This document shows positions 9,722 to 19,555 of a stretch of 64,000 nucleotides of DNA, piece after piece; within the stretch, counting starts at the first letter, position 1; each line of letters opens with the position of its first letter. This DNA comes from PALSA-188 sp963720075 (GTDB lineage: Bacteria; Acidobacteriota; Terriglobia; Terriglobales; Acidobacteriaceae). The stretch is from assembly GCA_963720075.1 (NCBI GenBank), contig CAVREG010000014.1, positions 1-64,000 of the forward strand. The letters run 5' to 3'. The position numbers were made by a program, and so were the translations under genes. Under the pieces are notes generated by a model. It was not told the DNA's origin. It worked only from the letters and a program-made list of their open reading frames with translations, and ran no database searches.

Positions 9722-10009
9722 ATGTCAACCCAGCCCGGTCCGGCCAATCCGACCATTTCTCTTTCAACGGCACCAGAACCGTACGTGGACGTCAAGCGAG
9801 CAGCTTCCTATTTGTCCGTCGCTGTCAAGACGCTTAATGAATGGGCTCGCCTTGAGAAAATCCCCGCCTACCCGTGGGGGGACGGTAGCAGGAAGACCTG
9901 GCGCTTCAAACTCAGCGAACTGGACGAGTGGATGCAGGGGAGGATAAACTCCGTTCGTCGTCCGCCTCTTTCGGAAAGGACGGTAAGACGTGAGAAAGAG
10001 GCACACTAG
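9722..10009 (+). CDS. Excisionase-like helix-turn-helix protein
   Basis: With the ATG at 9722 the protein has 95 residues. After a short Pro/Ser-rich lead it reads YVDVKRAASYLSVAVKTLNE and then PAYPWGDGSRKTWRF...LDEWM, the layout of the HTH_17/MerR-like excisionase DNA-binding domain (recognition helix, wing with basic residues, closing LDEWM helix). It overlaps the integrase start by 20 bases on the same strand, so the two are translationally coupled. This is the usual order for a recombination-directionality factor and its integrase. A longer reading from 9650 adds unlike sequence. Confidence 0.75.
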   Translation: MSTQPGPANPTISLSTAPEPYVDVKRAASYLSVAVKTLNEWARLEKIPAYPWGDGSRKTWRFKLSELDEWMQGRINSVRRPPLSERTVRREKEAH

Positions 10010-11216
10010 TACAGGATTTCCAAGTGTAGTTAAACGCAAAAACGGAAAGAAAGTAGTCATCTGGCGATGGTACGAGAAGGGCCAGGACGGCAAGTCTCGC
10101 GAGCGCTGGAAAACCCTTGGCTTGGCCAGTCGGTTCAAGTCTGATGCCGCGGCACAGCAGGAAGCAGAGCGCCTCGGCCTAGGCCGACCGATTGAAGAGG
10201 GGCCCCGTACTCTGAAGGAACTCGTCGATCACTGGCTGGATACGGAATGCCCAGGGACGGATGAGGACCCGAACGAACGTCGGGCCTTCTCCACTCGGGA
10301 CAACTACCGCGGCTATCTCCGGAAGTGGGTCAAACCGCGATGGGGAGACCAAGCATTGGACGAAGTAAAGGCCGTGGCCGTAGAGAGTTGGCTGTCGACC
10401 TTGAAGAAAGACGATGGCACAGCCCTAGCCGATGGTTCGAAAAAGAAGATCAGGGACCTGATGCATCTTCTGTACGAGCACGCAATCCGCTATGAATGGA
10501 CGGACCGCAATCCGATTACGTCTGTTCGGCAAAGCGGTGTGCGCCAGGCAACACCCATCCGCCTCGGCGTTGACCAGCTTTCCCAACTTATCTACGGTGA
10601 GCTGAAACAACGAGAGCGAGTGATGGTGTTGCTGGATTTCGGAACCGGACTGCGGAGGGGTGAACTGAGCGGCGTCCGCTGGGAAGACATCTGTTTCGAC
10701 GACAAGGTTTTGATCCCAAAGCGCTCAATCGTGAAACAGCGCATCGGTAAGGTCAAAACGGAAGCTTCGAAAAAGAGCATCCCATTGGATGATGTGCTGA
10801 TCGAAGAATTGCTGGCTTGGCGTCGGGAGACTCCGTACGCCCAAGACAGCGATTACGTCTTTGCCAGCGCGAAGATGAGAGGCAAGCAGCCGTACTGGAT
10901 GAGTCGGATCATGCAGCATCACATCAAGCCAGTCGCCGCGAAAACCGGGATCGAAATTAAGGGGTGGCACACATTACGCCACTCCTACACGACCCTGTTG
11001 CGTCAGAACAACAACAACCCCAAAGTAGTGCAAGGCCTGTTGCGGCATGCCTCGTACTCAATCACGATGAATGTCTACGACGAAGCTATGTCGGAAGAGA
11101 AGCGCAATGCCCATCGTGGCGTGATCCAGCAGCTCAACCGTAGCGTAACCCGTAGTGCGCCAAAACCAGCAATTCCGCAAGTGGTTGATAAGGTTGGCGT
11201 CCCCGACGGGATTTGA
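9990..11216 (+). CDS. Tyrosine recombinase / phage-type integrase
   Basis: A 408-residue site-specific recombinase. An N-terminal SAM-like core-binding part (RTLKELVDHWLD, YRGYLRKWVKPRWGDQALDE) precedes the catalytic domain. The catalytic arginine lies in GTGLRRGELSGVRWEDI. Later come HTLRHSYTTLLRQ (HxxR), LLRHASYSIT (second His) and the nucleophile region MNVYDEA. The GTG start at 9990 has GGACGG just upstream and lies within the HTH gene. Remarkably, the last codons and the stop (11214-11216) lie inside tRNA-Glu, so the attachment site encodes the protein's end. The gene is intact, so the element may still be mobile. Confidence 0.92.
   Translation: MRKRHTSTGFPSVVKRKNGKKVVIWRWYEKGQDGKSRERWKTLGLASRFKSDAAAQQEAERLGLGRPIEEGPRTLKELVDHWLDTECPGTDEDPNERRAFSTRDNYRGYLRKWVKPRWGDQALDEVKAVAVESWLSTLKKDDGTALADGSKKKIRDLMHLLYEHAIRYEWTDRNPITSVRQSGVRQATPIRLGVDQLSQLIYGELKQRERVMVLLDFGTGLRRGELSGVRWEDICFDDKVLIPKRSIVKQRIGKVKTEASKKSIPLDDVLIEELLAWRRETPYAQDSDYVFASAKMRGKQPYWMSRIMQHHIKPVAAKTGIEIKGWHTLRHSYTTLLRQNNNNPKVVQGLLRHASYSITMNVYDEAMSEEKRNAHRGVIQQLNRSVTRSAPKPAIPQVVDKVGVPDGI
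11195..11216. other. Probable attachment site (attR-type) at tRNA-Glu 3' end
   Basis: The 22 bases shared by the tRNA-Glu 3' end and the integrase 3' end are the expected crossover region of an element inserted into a tRNA gene. A second copy (the other attachment site) should lie to the left. I searched 1-11194 by eye for the tRNA 3' sequence and did not find it, so the left end is undefined. Confidence 0.5.
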
Positions 11217-11272
11217 ACCCGTGTTACCGCCGTGAAAGGGCGATGTCCTAGGCCAGGCTAGACGACGGGGAC
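11195..11272 (-). tRNA. tRNA-Glu (anticodon TTC)
   Basis: On the minus strand the sequence folds as a full cloverleaf. Acceptor GTCCCCG pairs with CGGGGAC. The anticodon arm is TCGCC-CTTTCAC-GGCGG, giving anticodon TTC. The T arm is ACGGG-TTCAAAT-CCCGT, the discriminator is G, and CCA is encoded (11195-11197). Anticodon TTC reads GAA/GAG. The 3' end overlaps the integrase stop region, marking this gene as the integration target. Confidence 0.95.
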
Positions 11273-11538
11273 TGATGAAACTAACGCGGTAGGTTACTGA
11301 TCGTAGCAGTGGCTATTGGCGGTGTCAAAAAACCTGTTGCCTCGTAGCTTAGCGATATTTCTATCTCCGGAATCGGCGGTTGTTCAGATGCCGAGCGCGG
11401 GCCGAACGGAACAACACCCACACTTAAATGTCGCTGCCAATCTAATTTCAGCTCACCAATCGCTGGAGCGAATGTGGCTCAAGTTTCTCCGTTCCTTGCC
11501 GCCGTAGACGAAGTCGCGCGCCTGTCCCTACACTGTCA

Positions 11539-13205
11539 TTGGTGAACGCTGCGTCCATTTCGCCTCGACCATCTCTGGAGTATCAGCAGTTCCAAGTGAT
11601 TGTGATTGGCGGGGAAATCAACGGAGTGGCAATCGCACGAGAATGTGCGCGAGCGGGATGGCGAACTCTGCTGGTCGAGCAGGATGACTTTGGAGCTGGC
11701 ACGACCAGCCGCTCGACACGAATCATTCATGGAGGACTGCGATGGCGGGAGCATGGTGAAATCGGACTAATAAGAGAATCATTGCGAGAGCGAACAGCGC
11801 TGTTGCGGCACTATCCCGACCTGGTCCAGCCTCTGCAATTCGTGCTGGCTTTGGACGACAGGAGCCATCGAAGCGCGATGAAAATCCGGACCGGGCTGTG
11901 GCTTTACCGAATGATGGCAGAAAAGGCGCGGGACCAGCGGCAAGAAGGCAGATCGGGAACGACTCGAGCGATCTCTGGATCAGGGACGGCGATGGTCACT
12001 GTTTAGTTTTCAGGACGCACATGTGAATTTCCCGAACGGCTGCTTGCGGAGTGGGTAGTCGAAGCGGTTGAAGCTGGAGCCATTGTGCGCAATCACACAC
12101 AGGTTCTCGCCGTTGACGTGCGCCAGGGCCGCGCCAAGGCGGTGTTAATACGGGACCGCCTCAGCGAAAAAGAGGAGCGAGTAGAGGGGTCGTGGATCAT
12201 CAACGCCACTGGCCCTTGGGCGGATCGTGTCTGCCAGCGATCAAGCATCAGAACTCCGACGCCAATGCTAGGCGGAGTGCGCGGATCACATGGTCTTCCG
12301 CGGTTTGCCGGAGTGCCCGATTGCGCAGTGTATTCAGAAGCCGTGGATGGCGTCCAATATTTGTCATCCCGTGGAACCAGCAAGTTCTTGTCGGGACTAC
12401 TGAAAAAGAAGACCGGGCAGATCCGGGAAAGGTTTATCCTTCCGCGGAAGAAATTAGTTACTTGCTGCAATCATTCTCTGCGCTATTTCCGCAAGCGACC
12501 TTCTCGATCTGCAACATTCGGTACGCATTTGCGGGCGTACGGCCGCTGCCTTATGCTCCGAACGCGAAATTATCCGCAGTAACTCGCAAACATTATTTAC
12601 ACGACCATAAAGGGGATGGTGCGGCCCAGATGATCTCCGTGATTGGCGGCAAACTATCCACGGCGGCACAACTGGCGCGCGAGTGCGCGAACAAGATAGG
12701 AGCATCAATTCGCGTTGCTTCGAAGTTGAAAAGCCGTAAGGAGCTTCCAGAAGGGGCGGGAGTGCGCCACGATCCGCCACAAGAATCCTTTGGCATGATC
12801 GGGACGGACATGGATCCGCTGCTCGACGCCTTTGTCACCGACATTGCTGATGCGGGAGGCATCAGTGAAAGTTCCGCATCAGGCATCGTGGAATGGCACG
12901 GCAAGCGTTCTGGGGCCATTGCCCGAATGGCCTTTAGCAGCGCAGATTTGCGCGCTCCCTTATGTGCGCATACCGAACATATCGTAGCCGAAGCTGTGGA
13001 CGCTTTTGCCAACGAATGTGCAATGACGCTGGGCGATATTGTTCTGCGGCGAGTGCCCTTAGCTTTGGGGGCATGCTGGTCGCCGGAGTGCACACGAGAA
13101 GCCGCCGCTGTGCTCAAATCGGTCATGGGGTGGAGCGATCGGCAAGCTGCCGCCGAGGTGGAAGCGTTCGAGACGGAGCGCGAGAACTTTCTCAGAAAGC
13201 CGTGA
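11539..13205 (+). pseudogene. glpD: FAD-dependent glycerol-3-phosphate dehydrogenase, at least three frameshifts
   Basis: The pieces assemble into a GlpD/GlpA-type protein that oxidises glycerol 3-phosphate to dihydroxyacetone phosphate and passes electrons to quinone. The N-terminal FAD fold reads VIVIGGEINGVAIARECARA, then GTTSRSTRIIHGGLRW. The middle continues in other frames (ERLLAEWVVEAVEAGAIVRN; FVIPWNQQVLVGTTEKED). The DAO C-terminal domain runs from about 12760 to the stop at 13205. Frame changes sit near 11925, 12033 and 12352. At the last two, restoring one G in a G run repairs the frame, which points to base-calling or assembly error as much as to decay. Start is TTG 11539 or GTG 11542. 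Confidence 0.85.
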
Positions 13206-13403
13206 GACATGATTTCTAGGGCGCTTGAAAGGCTGCACCTATCAGGCAGAGAGCTTAGCGATCAAATTTACGGCCTAGTCTTACCGCTGTCTTGACTTCC
13301 AAGCTCCGAAGCTACAAGGACTTACCAAATTCCACAGAATCATTCCATAAAACATAGCTTCACAATCGCCTTCCTTTTATAATCGGAGAAGCCTTTTATT
13401 GAG

Positions 13404-16332
13404 ATGAAGTTAGCAACTTTCTTCAGATCCAATCCGGTGGCACGGAACGTGCAGCGTGGGACGCGGGGAAGTTTTGCTTCTCCACCGATCGCCGCCTCGC
13501 CGATGAGAAGAGATTTTCTGAGAGGTCCTGCCATACTACTTTTTGTGTTGACCGCGGCTGCCATAATCCTTGCCGGGATCAACTTCCAGAAGGAACGGAG
13601 CTTTCAAGTCCCTTACGATGGAGCGTGGTGGGTGGAGCACGGCGGCAACCTTGTCGCCGACCGGGTTGAAGATAACGGGCCAGCAGCTAAGGCGGGGATA
13701 AAAGAGGGCGACCTGCTGGTCGCCATTAACGACGATCCTGTACACAACGTTTCCTCCCTGGAGCCGGAGATGTACGGTCTGGGAATCTGGTCCAAAGCCA
13801 CCTACTCGCTGATTCGCAAATCGGTCCCGGTGGATGCAACCGTCATTCTTATTCCAGCGGAAAAGTCCCTGAATTACTGGTTACGGCTTATCGCCCTCAT
13901 TTACCTCGGAATAGGAATTTACGTATTGCTGCGGCGCTGGACGGCTCCGGGATCAATGCACTTGTGTATTTTTTGCCTGGTGTCGTTCATCTTTTACGCT
14001 TTTAAGTACACCGGGGACTTTAACCAGTTCGACTGGACGATCTATTGGAGCAACGTTGTCGCGGGATTGCTTCAGCCTGCACTATTTTTGCATTTCGTCC
14101 TAATCTTTCCAGAGAAGCGCCGCTGGTTGCAAAAGCGAGCTTGGGCAATTCCGCTCATTTACATTCCGGGCACGGTTCTATTAGTCCGTCATATTCTGGC
14201 CCTCAGATTCTTGCAAGCCAGTGAAAGCCTGCGCTGGAATCTTGATCGTTTGCAGATGGGCTACCTGGCGTTGTTCTTCGTAATTGCGGCGGGAGTTCTT
14301 TGGTACAGCTACCGGAGCGCCAGCACGCCGATTTTGCGTCAACAATTGAAGTGGGTCACTCGCGGTACGATCCTTGCCATTACCCCCTTCACTTTGTTTT
14401 ACGTCATACCCTACATTCTGGGGAACGGTCAGAGCGCGGGCATGAAGGTTTCCGTGCTCTCTCTGGGAATCCTTCCGGCCACGTTTGGATACGCAATTTT
14501 CCGCTATCGCCTGATGGATGTGGATCTGATCTTTAAACGAGGCATGGTCTACACATTGGCGGCCGGGACGATCGCGGGAAGCTACTTCGCGGTAGTGGCA
14601 GCCGTCGCGGAGTTGGTGCATGCCCGGATACCGAGTTCGGGACCCATTGGGCTCACGCTTGCGATCGTGGTCACGGCGCTTTTGTTCGACCCGGTGCGTA
14701 AGTGGATACAAGTGCGCATTGATCAATTTTTCTACCAGACCCGCTATGACTACCGGAAGACGTTGGTTGAGTTTGCCCGCGAGCTTAGCGCGGAGACTGA
14801 TCTCGACAAGATGTTGAGCTCGGTCGTGGATCGGCTGTCACGGACGCTGGTAGTGGACCGGATGGCCATTTTCTTATCAACGGGCGAGAAAGAGCAACGA
14901 TTCGTGCTGGCAAAATCCTTCGGGATAACCCAGACCAGCGGTCTTGATTTGGGTTTCCTTGGCGCGCCGCGTCCGGAAGCGGAATCCGGACATTTGTTTT
15001 TCGATAACACGCATCAAGTTCCCCGCGAGACCGCCAGCGCTCAGGAAACTATCGCGAAGCTTGACCTGAATTATTACATCAGCTGTCGTGCGCGCAAGCA
15101 CACAATTGCGGTGATCGGCCTAGGCAAGACAGTTGAGGGCGACTTCCTTTCGAGCGAAGACGTTGAACTGCTGGAGACTTTGGCTGGATATCTCGGGATC
15201 GCAATTCCCCATGCACGGCTATACGCATCACTGGAGCAAAAGGTCTCTGAATACGAGCGCCTGAAAGACTTTAACGAAAACATCGTCGAGTCAATCAACG
15301 TCGGCGTGATGGCTGTGGATTTGGCCGACCGCATCGAGTCGTGGAACTCGCAGATGGAAGTGATGTATGCGCTGCCACGCTGGCAGGCAATGACTCGACC
15401 GCTCAGCGAAGGCTTCCCTGCCGCCTTCGTTGAGGAGTTCTATCGCGTTCGGCAGAGCCCCGGCATTCACAATCTCTACAAATTCCGGCTGGGGAACGCC
15501 AAACAGGAGAAAGCCGGGTAGTGAACGTTGCCATCGCGCCACTGGTGACGAAGAAATTTAATGTGATTGGCCGCCTGATTGACACGGAGTGCATCACCTT
15601 ATGGGTTGAGTCTAAAATCCCAGCTTTCGCAGGCGGATAAGCTTTCATCCATCGGTCTGCTTGCCGCCGGAGTTGCACACGAAGTGAATACCCCGCTAGC
15701 GGTGATCTCCTCATATGCCCAGATGCTTTCCGAAGCAGCTTCAAGGCGATCCGCAAAAAAGCGGTCTGATGGAAAAAATCACCCGCCAGACTTTCCGTGC
15801 GTCAGAGATAGTAAATAATTTGCTGAATTTTTCCCGCACCAGCGGTACGGAATTCACCAGCGTGGACGTTACTACCATCATTCTCGACACGCTTGCTCTT
15901 CTAGAGCATCAATTCAAAAGCCGCCCAGATTTCGCGTAGACGATGAGCTTGCCTCCCATTTGCCTCCAATACAGGGGAATGTCGGAAGGCTTCAGCAAGT
16001 ATTTTTGAATTTGTTTCTTAATGCCCGGGATGCGATGCCTAATGGAGGCACCCTTCGCGTCGCGACCTCAAACGGCAACAATGTATCGGTAGTCGTATCC
16101 GACACGGGCAGCGGCATTGCTCAGGAGCACATTCGCCGCATTTACGATCCATTCTTCACCACCAAGACCACTCCGGCGGAGGGGCAAAGCCTGTGGAACT
16201 GGGCTGGGCCTGTCGGTCACTTATGGAATCATTCAAGAGCATGCGGGAAAGATTCGTGTGGAAAGCAGCCCCGGCCAGGGCACCACATTCACCCTCGACT
16301 TTCCAATGTTGAAGAAGGCCGTTAATGTCTGA
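13404..16332 (+). pseudogene. Membrane sensor histidine kinase (PDZ, GAF, PAS, HisKA, HATPase), several frameshifts
   Basis: The first 705 codons are open. They hold an N-terminal membrane anchor, a PDZ-like domain (VADRVEDNGPAAKAGIKEGD), about seven more transmembrane helices, a GAF-like domain and a PAS-like segment (ESINVGVMAVDLADRIESWN). After a shift at about 15520 come the H box (GVAHEVNTPLAVISSYAQM), the N box (VFLNLFLNARDAMPNGG), the G boxes (DTGSGI, FFTTK, GTGLGLS) and the end at 16332. Further shifts lie near 15590, 15740, 15935 and 16190. The stop overlaps the response-regulator start by eight bases, so the two formed one two-component operon. Ligand unknown. Order and content of the boxes are complete, so the protein may be intact in the real genome. 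Confidence 0.8.
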
Positions 16333-17756
16333 GGTTGCAGTAATTCCCCATCCCCCTGCCAGCGAAACCTCGCCGCTTTCGACGGGTACCATCCTGATAA
16401 TTGATGACGAAGCAGCGATCCGGGAGTCGCTCCAAACCTTGCTTGAAATGGAGGGCACAGTTGAGACCGCTGCCAGCGCCCAAACAGGGGCTCGCCTGCA
16501 TTGGAGAACATGCATTCGACCTGGTGCTGCTGGACCTGGCGCTGCCTGATCGCAACGGGCTTGATCTGCTGAGCGAGATTCGCGGCTACGACCCGCAACT
16601 CTCGGTCATTATGATCACGGCTTACGGGACCGTGGAGAATGCGGTACGCGCAATGCAGTCCGGTGCGGTCAACTTCGTTCAAAAGCCCTGGGACAATGAA
16701 AAGCTCCTGGCCGACGTGCGGGCGGCCGTCGGCAGGCGCCGGGCCGAAGAAGAAAACATTCAACTCAAGCGCGCGCTCAAGCAGCGCTATAACTTCGAAA
16801 CAATAGCGGGCAAAAGCGAGCCCATGTTAAGCATTTTTGATTTGGTCGCCCAAGTGGCGCCAAGCCGCTCCACTATTCTGCTTCAAGGCGAGAGCGGTAC
16901 CGGTAAGGAATTAATTGCTAAGGCCATTCACCTCAATTCTCCCCGCAAGGACCGGGCTTTTGTCCCCGTGAATACTGGTGCGATGCCGCCTGACCTCCTG
17001 GAATCCACGCTGTTCGGCCACGTCAAAGGCGCATTCACCAGTGCCATCGCCTCTAAAAAGGGCTTGTTTGAAATTGCCGATCGCGACACTATTTTTGGAT
17101 GAAATTGGGACCATGGGCGTGGACACCCAAAGTAAGATATTGCGCGTCCTTCAAGACCGAAAGTTCATGCATCTGGGCGGGGTTCATGAGTTGCAGGTGG
17201 ACGTTCGCATCATTGCAGCCACGAATGTGGACCTGAAACAACATGTTCGTGACGGGAAATTCCGCGAAGATCTGTTTTACCGTCTAAACGTTATCACGAT
17301 TGACCTGCCTCCACTGCGGCAGCGCAAAGAAGATATTCCTCTATTGGCCGAATTTTTTCTCCAGCGGTACTCGCAAGAGAATGACGGCCTGCGAGGCGCA
17401 TCACTCCGGAAGCCCTGCGAGCTCTGCTGACCTATTCATGGCCCGGCAACGTCCGCGAAGTAGAAAATGTTATTGAACGCGCCGTTGTTCTTTCCTCTGG
17501 GCCGGAAATTGGCCCTGACTTGCTGCCCGACCACATTGCGGGTCGAGGCACGGCGTTTCCGCGCCTGGAGCATCGTGGCGACGCTTCTCTGTTTGATATC
17601 GTGGAAGATTACGAGCGACATATCATCCTTGACATGCTCGATAAATGCAATTGGAACCAGACCGAAGCGGCGGAACGCTTTCGCGTACCATTATCTACGC
17701 TGAATCAAAAAATCAAGCGCCTCTCCATCGAAATTAAAAAGAAACCCCGGGAGTAG
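16325..17756 (+). pseudogene. NtrC-type sigma54-dependent response regulator, at least three frameshifts
   Basis: Receiver domain: ILIIDDEAAIRESLQTLLEM, then (after a shift near 16490) FDLVLLDLALPDRNGLDLLS with the phosphorylated Asp, and FVQKPWD with the conserved Lys. The AAA+ domain has Walker A GESGTGKE, a sigma54-contact loop reading GAFTSA instead of GAFTGA, Walker B LFLDEIG (after a shift near 17090) and FREDLFYRLNVITIDLPPLR. A shift near 17400 leads to WPGNVREVENVIERAVVLSS and a Fis-type HTH (NWNQTEAAERFRVPLSTLNQ). It is coupled to the sensor kinase by an eight-base overlap. Each shift is one base beside a short homopolymer. The GAFTSA variant lies away from any shift. Confidence 0.8.
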
Positions 17757-17833
17757 CAGAGCAATCCTCAATCGCTTGGCTTTGAACCAGCTGATGCTTG
17801 CTTCTGTTATATTTCCGTCAGGCTACGATCCAA

Positions 17834-18616
17834 ATGGAATTTAAGTCTCCCTCCGAATTCGCCAAGGAGCAAGTCACTGCAGTTCAGGATTATTCCGTGC
17901 TTGCGGGACGGTCAATCGCGAACCTGTTCAGCCATCCCGTTTATTCCGGCGACATTGTTCAGCAAGCGGACTTGATCGGCGTAGGATCGCTGCCCATCGT
18001 GGCGCTCTCGGGTTTATTCACCGGAGTGGTGCTGGCGTTGAACAGTGCCAATACGCTGCAAAGATTCGGATCCCTCTCGCTGATCGCCCAACTAGTCTCG
18101 GTAGGAATGGTTACTGAACTGGGACCAGTTCTCACCGGTTTGATGGTCGCCGGCAGAAATGCGTCTGGAATGGCAAGCGAACTTGGTTCGATGGTCGTGA
18201 CCGAACAAATTGACGCAATGCGTGCCCTGGGCACCGATCCCCTGAAAAAGCTGGTAACGCCCCGTGTGGTTTCGACGGTATTCATGCTTTTTTTCCTCAC
18301 CATCATTTCGGATCTTCTCGGCCTCTTCGGAGGCTCCATCGTTTCCACTCTGATGCTCGGGCTTGATGCGCACCAGTATTGGAGCTCAGCGTGGCAGGTT
18401 CTCGCTTTTAGGGACGTATTCACTGGACTCGTCAAGCCCTTGATCTTCGGATTCATCATCGCGACCGTGGGCTGTTACTACGGCATGTCGGCGCGTGGGG
18501 GTACTCAGGGAGTTGGACGAGCAACCACGCAGGCTGTGGTGGCTGCGTCGGTTTCGATTGTTATGGTGGATGCCTTCGTTACCAAGCTGCTGATGGCAAT
18601 TTTCGGAAACCGTTGA
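17834..18616 (+). CDS. mlaE: MlaE-type ABC transporter permease (lipid transport)
   Basis: A 260-residue inner-membrane permease of the MlaE/Ttg2 family, which moves phospholipids between the membranes with an MlaF ATPase and an MCE-domain protein. Visible are five to six hydrophobic segments and the family core VTELGPVLTGLMVAGRNASG followed by ELGSMVVTEQIDAMRALGTD, as in MlaE. The ATG at 17834 is preferred over the upstream TTG reading at 17798. The ATPase gene follows after one base. No MCE-domain protein is present in the window, so the third component is elsewhere or distinct. Confidence 0.85.
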   Translation: MEFKSPSEFAKEQVTAVQDYSVLAGRSIANLFSHPVYSGDIVQQADLIGVGSLPIVALSGLFTGVVLALNSANTLQRFGSLSLIAQLVSVGMVTELGPVLTGLMVAGRNASGMASELGSMVVTEQIDAMRALGTDPLKKLVTPRVVSTVFMLFFLTIISDLLGLFGGSIVSTLMLGLDAHQYWSSAWQVLAFRDVFTGLVKPLIFGFIIATVGCYYGMSARGGTQGVGRATTQAVVAASVSIVMVDAFVTKLLMAIFGNR

Positions 18617-18617
18617 T

Positions 18618-19466
18618 ATGGGCGCACCCCCTATTGTGGCCGAAGCAGCGTCCCGTGTGACTCAGGATTCCGGCTCGCCAGTCGTCGTCTTCGAAGATGT
18701 TTCGCTAGCGTTCGACGAAAAGGTTGTCCTAGACGCGATATCCTTTCAGTTAGAACGTGGCGAAACCAAGGCGATCTTTGGCGTGGCGGGCTCAGGAAAG
18801 AGCACGATTCTCAAACTTGCAATGGGACTGATTCGGCCGGATAGCGGTCGTGTGCACGTTCTGGGAGTTGACATCACGGATATGAGCGAGGAGGACTTGT
18901 TTGCTCTGAGGCGCAAGATTGGAATGGTGTTCCAGGAGAGTGCGCTGTTTGATTCGCTTACAGTTCGCGAAAACGTGGCGTTCCGCTTACTCGAAGAAGG
19001 AGACGTTTCCGAAGCCGACATCGAGAAACGGGTGCTTGAGGTGCTTAGCTTCGTCGAGTTGGAAAAAACCATTGACATGTTTCCATCAGAACTCTCTGGC
19101 GGCATGCGTCGCCGTGTAGCCATCGCCCGCGCGATTATTAACGAACCGGAACTTCTGCTTTACGATTCACCCACTGGAGGACTTGACCCGGTGACCTCCA
19201 CCACAATTGTCGAACTTATCATTAAGCAACGAGATGTAGCCAAAACAAGCTCACTCTTCGTGACGCATCGCTTGCAAGACGCCTTTACCATGGCGACCTA
19301 TGGTTTTGATCGCAAGACAAACCACATGCAGCCCCTGACCAGGGAGGGGCGGAACAATGTGCCCATGTGTTTTCTCTTATTGCGGGATGGAAAAATTATC
19401 TTCAACGGCGACGCGCACGAATTGGCGCAATCGAAAGACGAATATATTCGCGAGTACATCTCGTAG
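18618..19466 (+). CDS. mlaF: MlaF-type ABC transporter ATPase with altered Walker B
   Basis: A 282-residue ATPase partner of the preceding permease. Seen: Walker A GVAGSGKST, Q loop MVFQESALFDSLTVRENV, signature LSGGMRRRVAIARAI, and H loop FVTHR. After Walker B the sequence is LLLYDSPTGGLDP: the usual catalytic Glu after the Asp is Ser. A stretch of about 25 residues (ATYGFDRKTNHMQ and following) is inserted just after the H loop, as in some acidobacterial and proteobacterial MlaF-like proteins. The Ser codon is in a clean, unshifted region. The loss of Glu suggests slow or altered hydrolysis, or a lineage-specific variant. Confidence 0.85.
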   Translation: MGAPPIVAEAASRVTQDSGSPVVVFEDVSLAFDEKVVLDAISFQLERGETKAIFGVAGSGKSTILKLAMGLIRPDSGRVHVLGVDITDMSEEDLFALRRKIGMVFQESALFDSLTVRENVAFRLLEEGDVSEADIEKRVLEVLSFVELEKTIDMFPSELSGGMRRRVAIARAIINEPELLLYDSPTGGLDPVTSTTIVELIIKQRDVAKTSSLFVTHRLQDAFTMATYGFDRKTNHMQPLTREGRNNVPMCFLLLRDGKIIFNGDAHELAQSKDEYIREYIS

Positions 19467-19473
19467 CATCGGG

Positions 19474-19546
19474 TAATTGGGTGATTGGGAAATTAAGAAG
19501 TGAACCCAAAATCACACAATCAGTAAATTACCCGATTACCCAATTA
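19474..19546. repeat. Low-complexity imperfect inverted repeat
   Basis: Arms 19474-19494 and 19526-19546 match as reverse complements at 18 of 21 positions. Each arm is built from repeated TAATTGGG-like units. It lies between the convergent mlaF and the 19556 gene and could terminate either transcript, though no clear T run follows. Confidence 0.6.
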
Positions 19547-19555
19547 TTCAATGTC

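Noticed and set aside
1..11194. A second copy of the tRNA-Glu 3' end as left attachment site
   Set aside because: Searched by eye and not found; it may lie outside the window or be too short to see.
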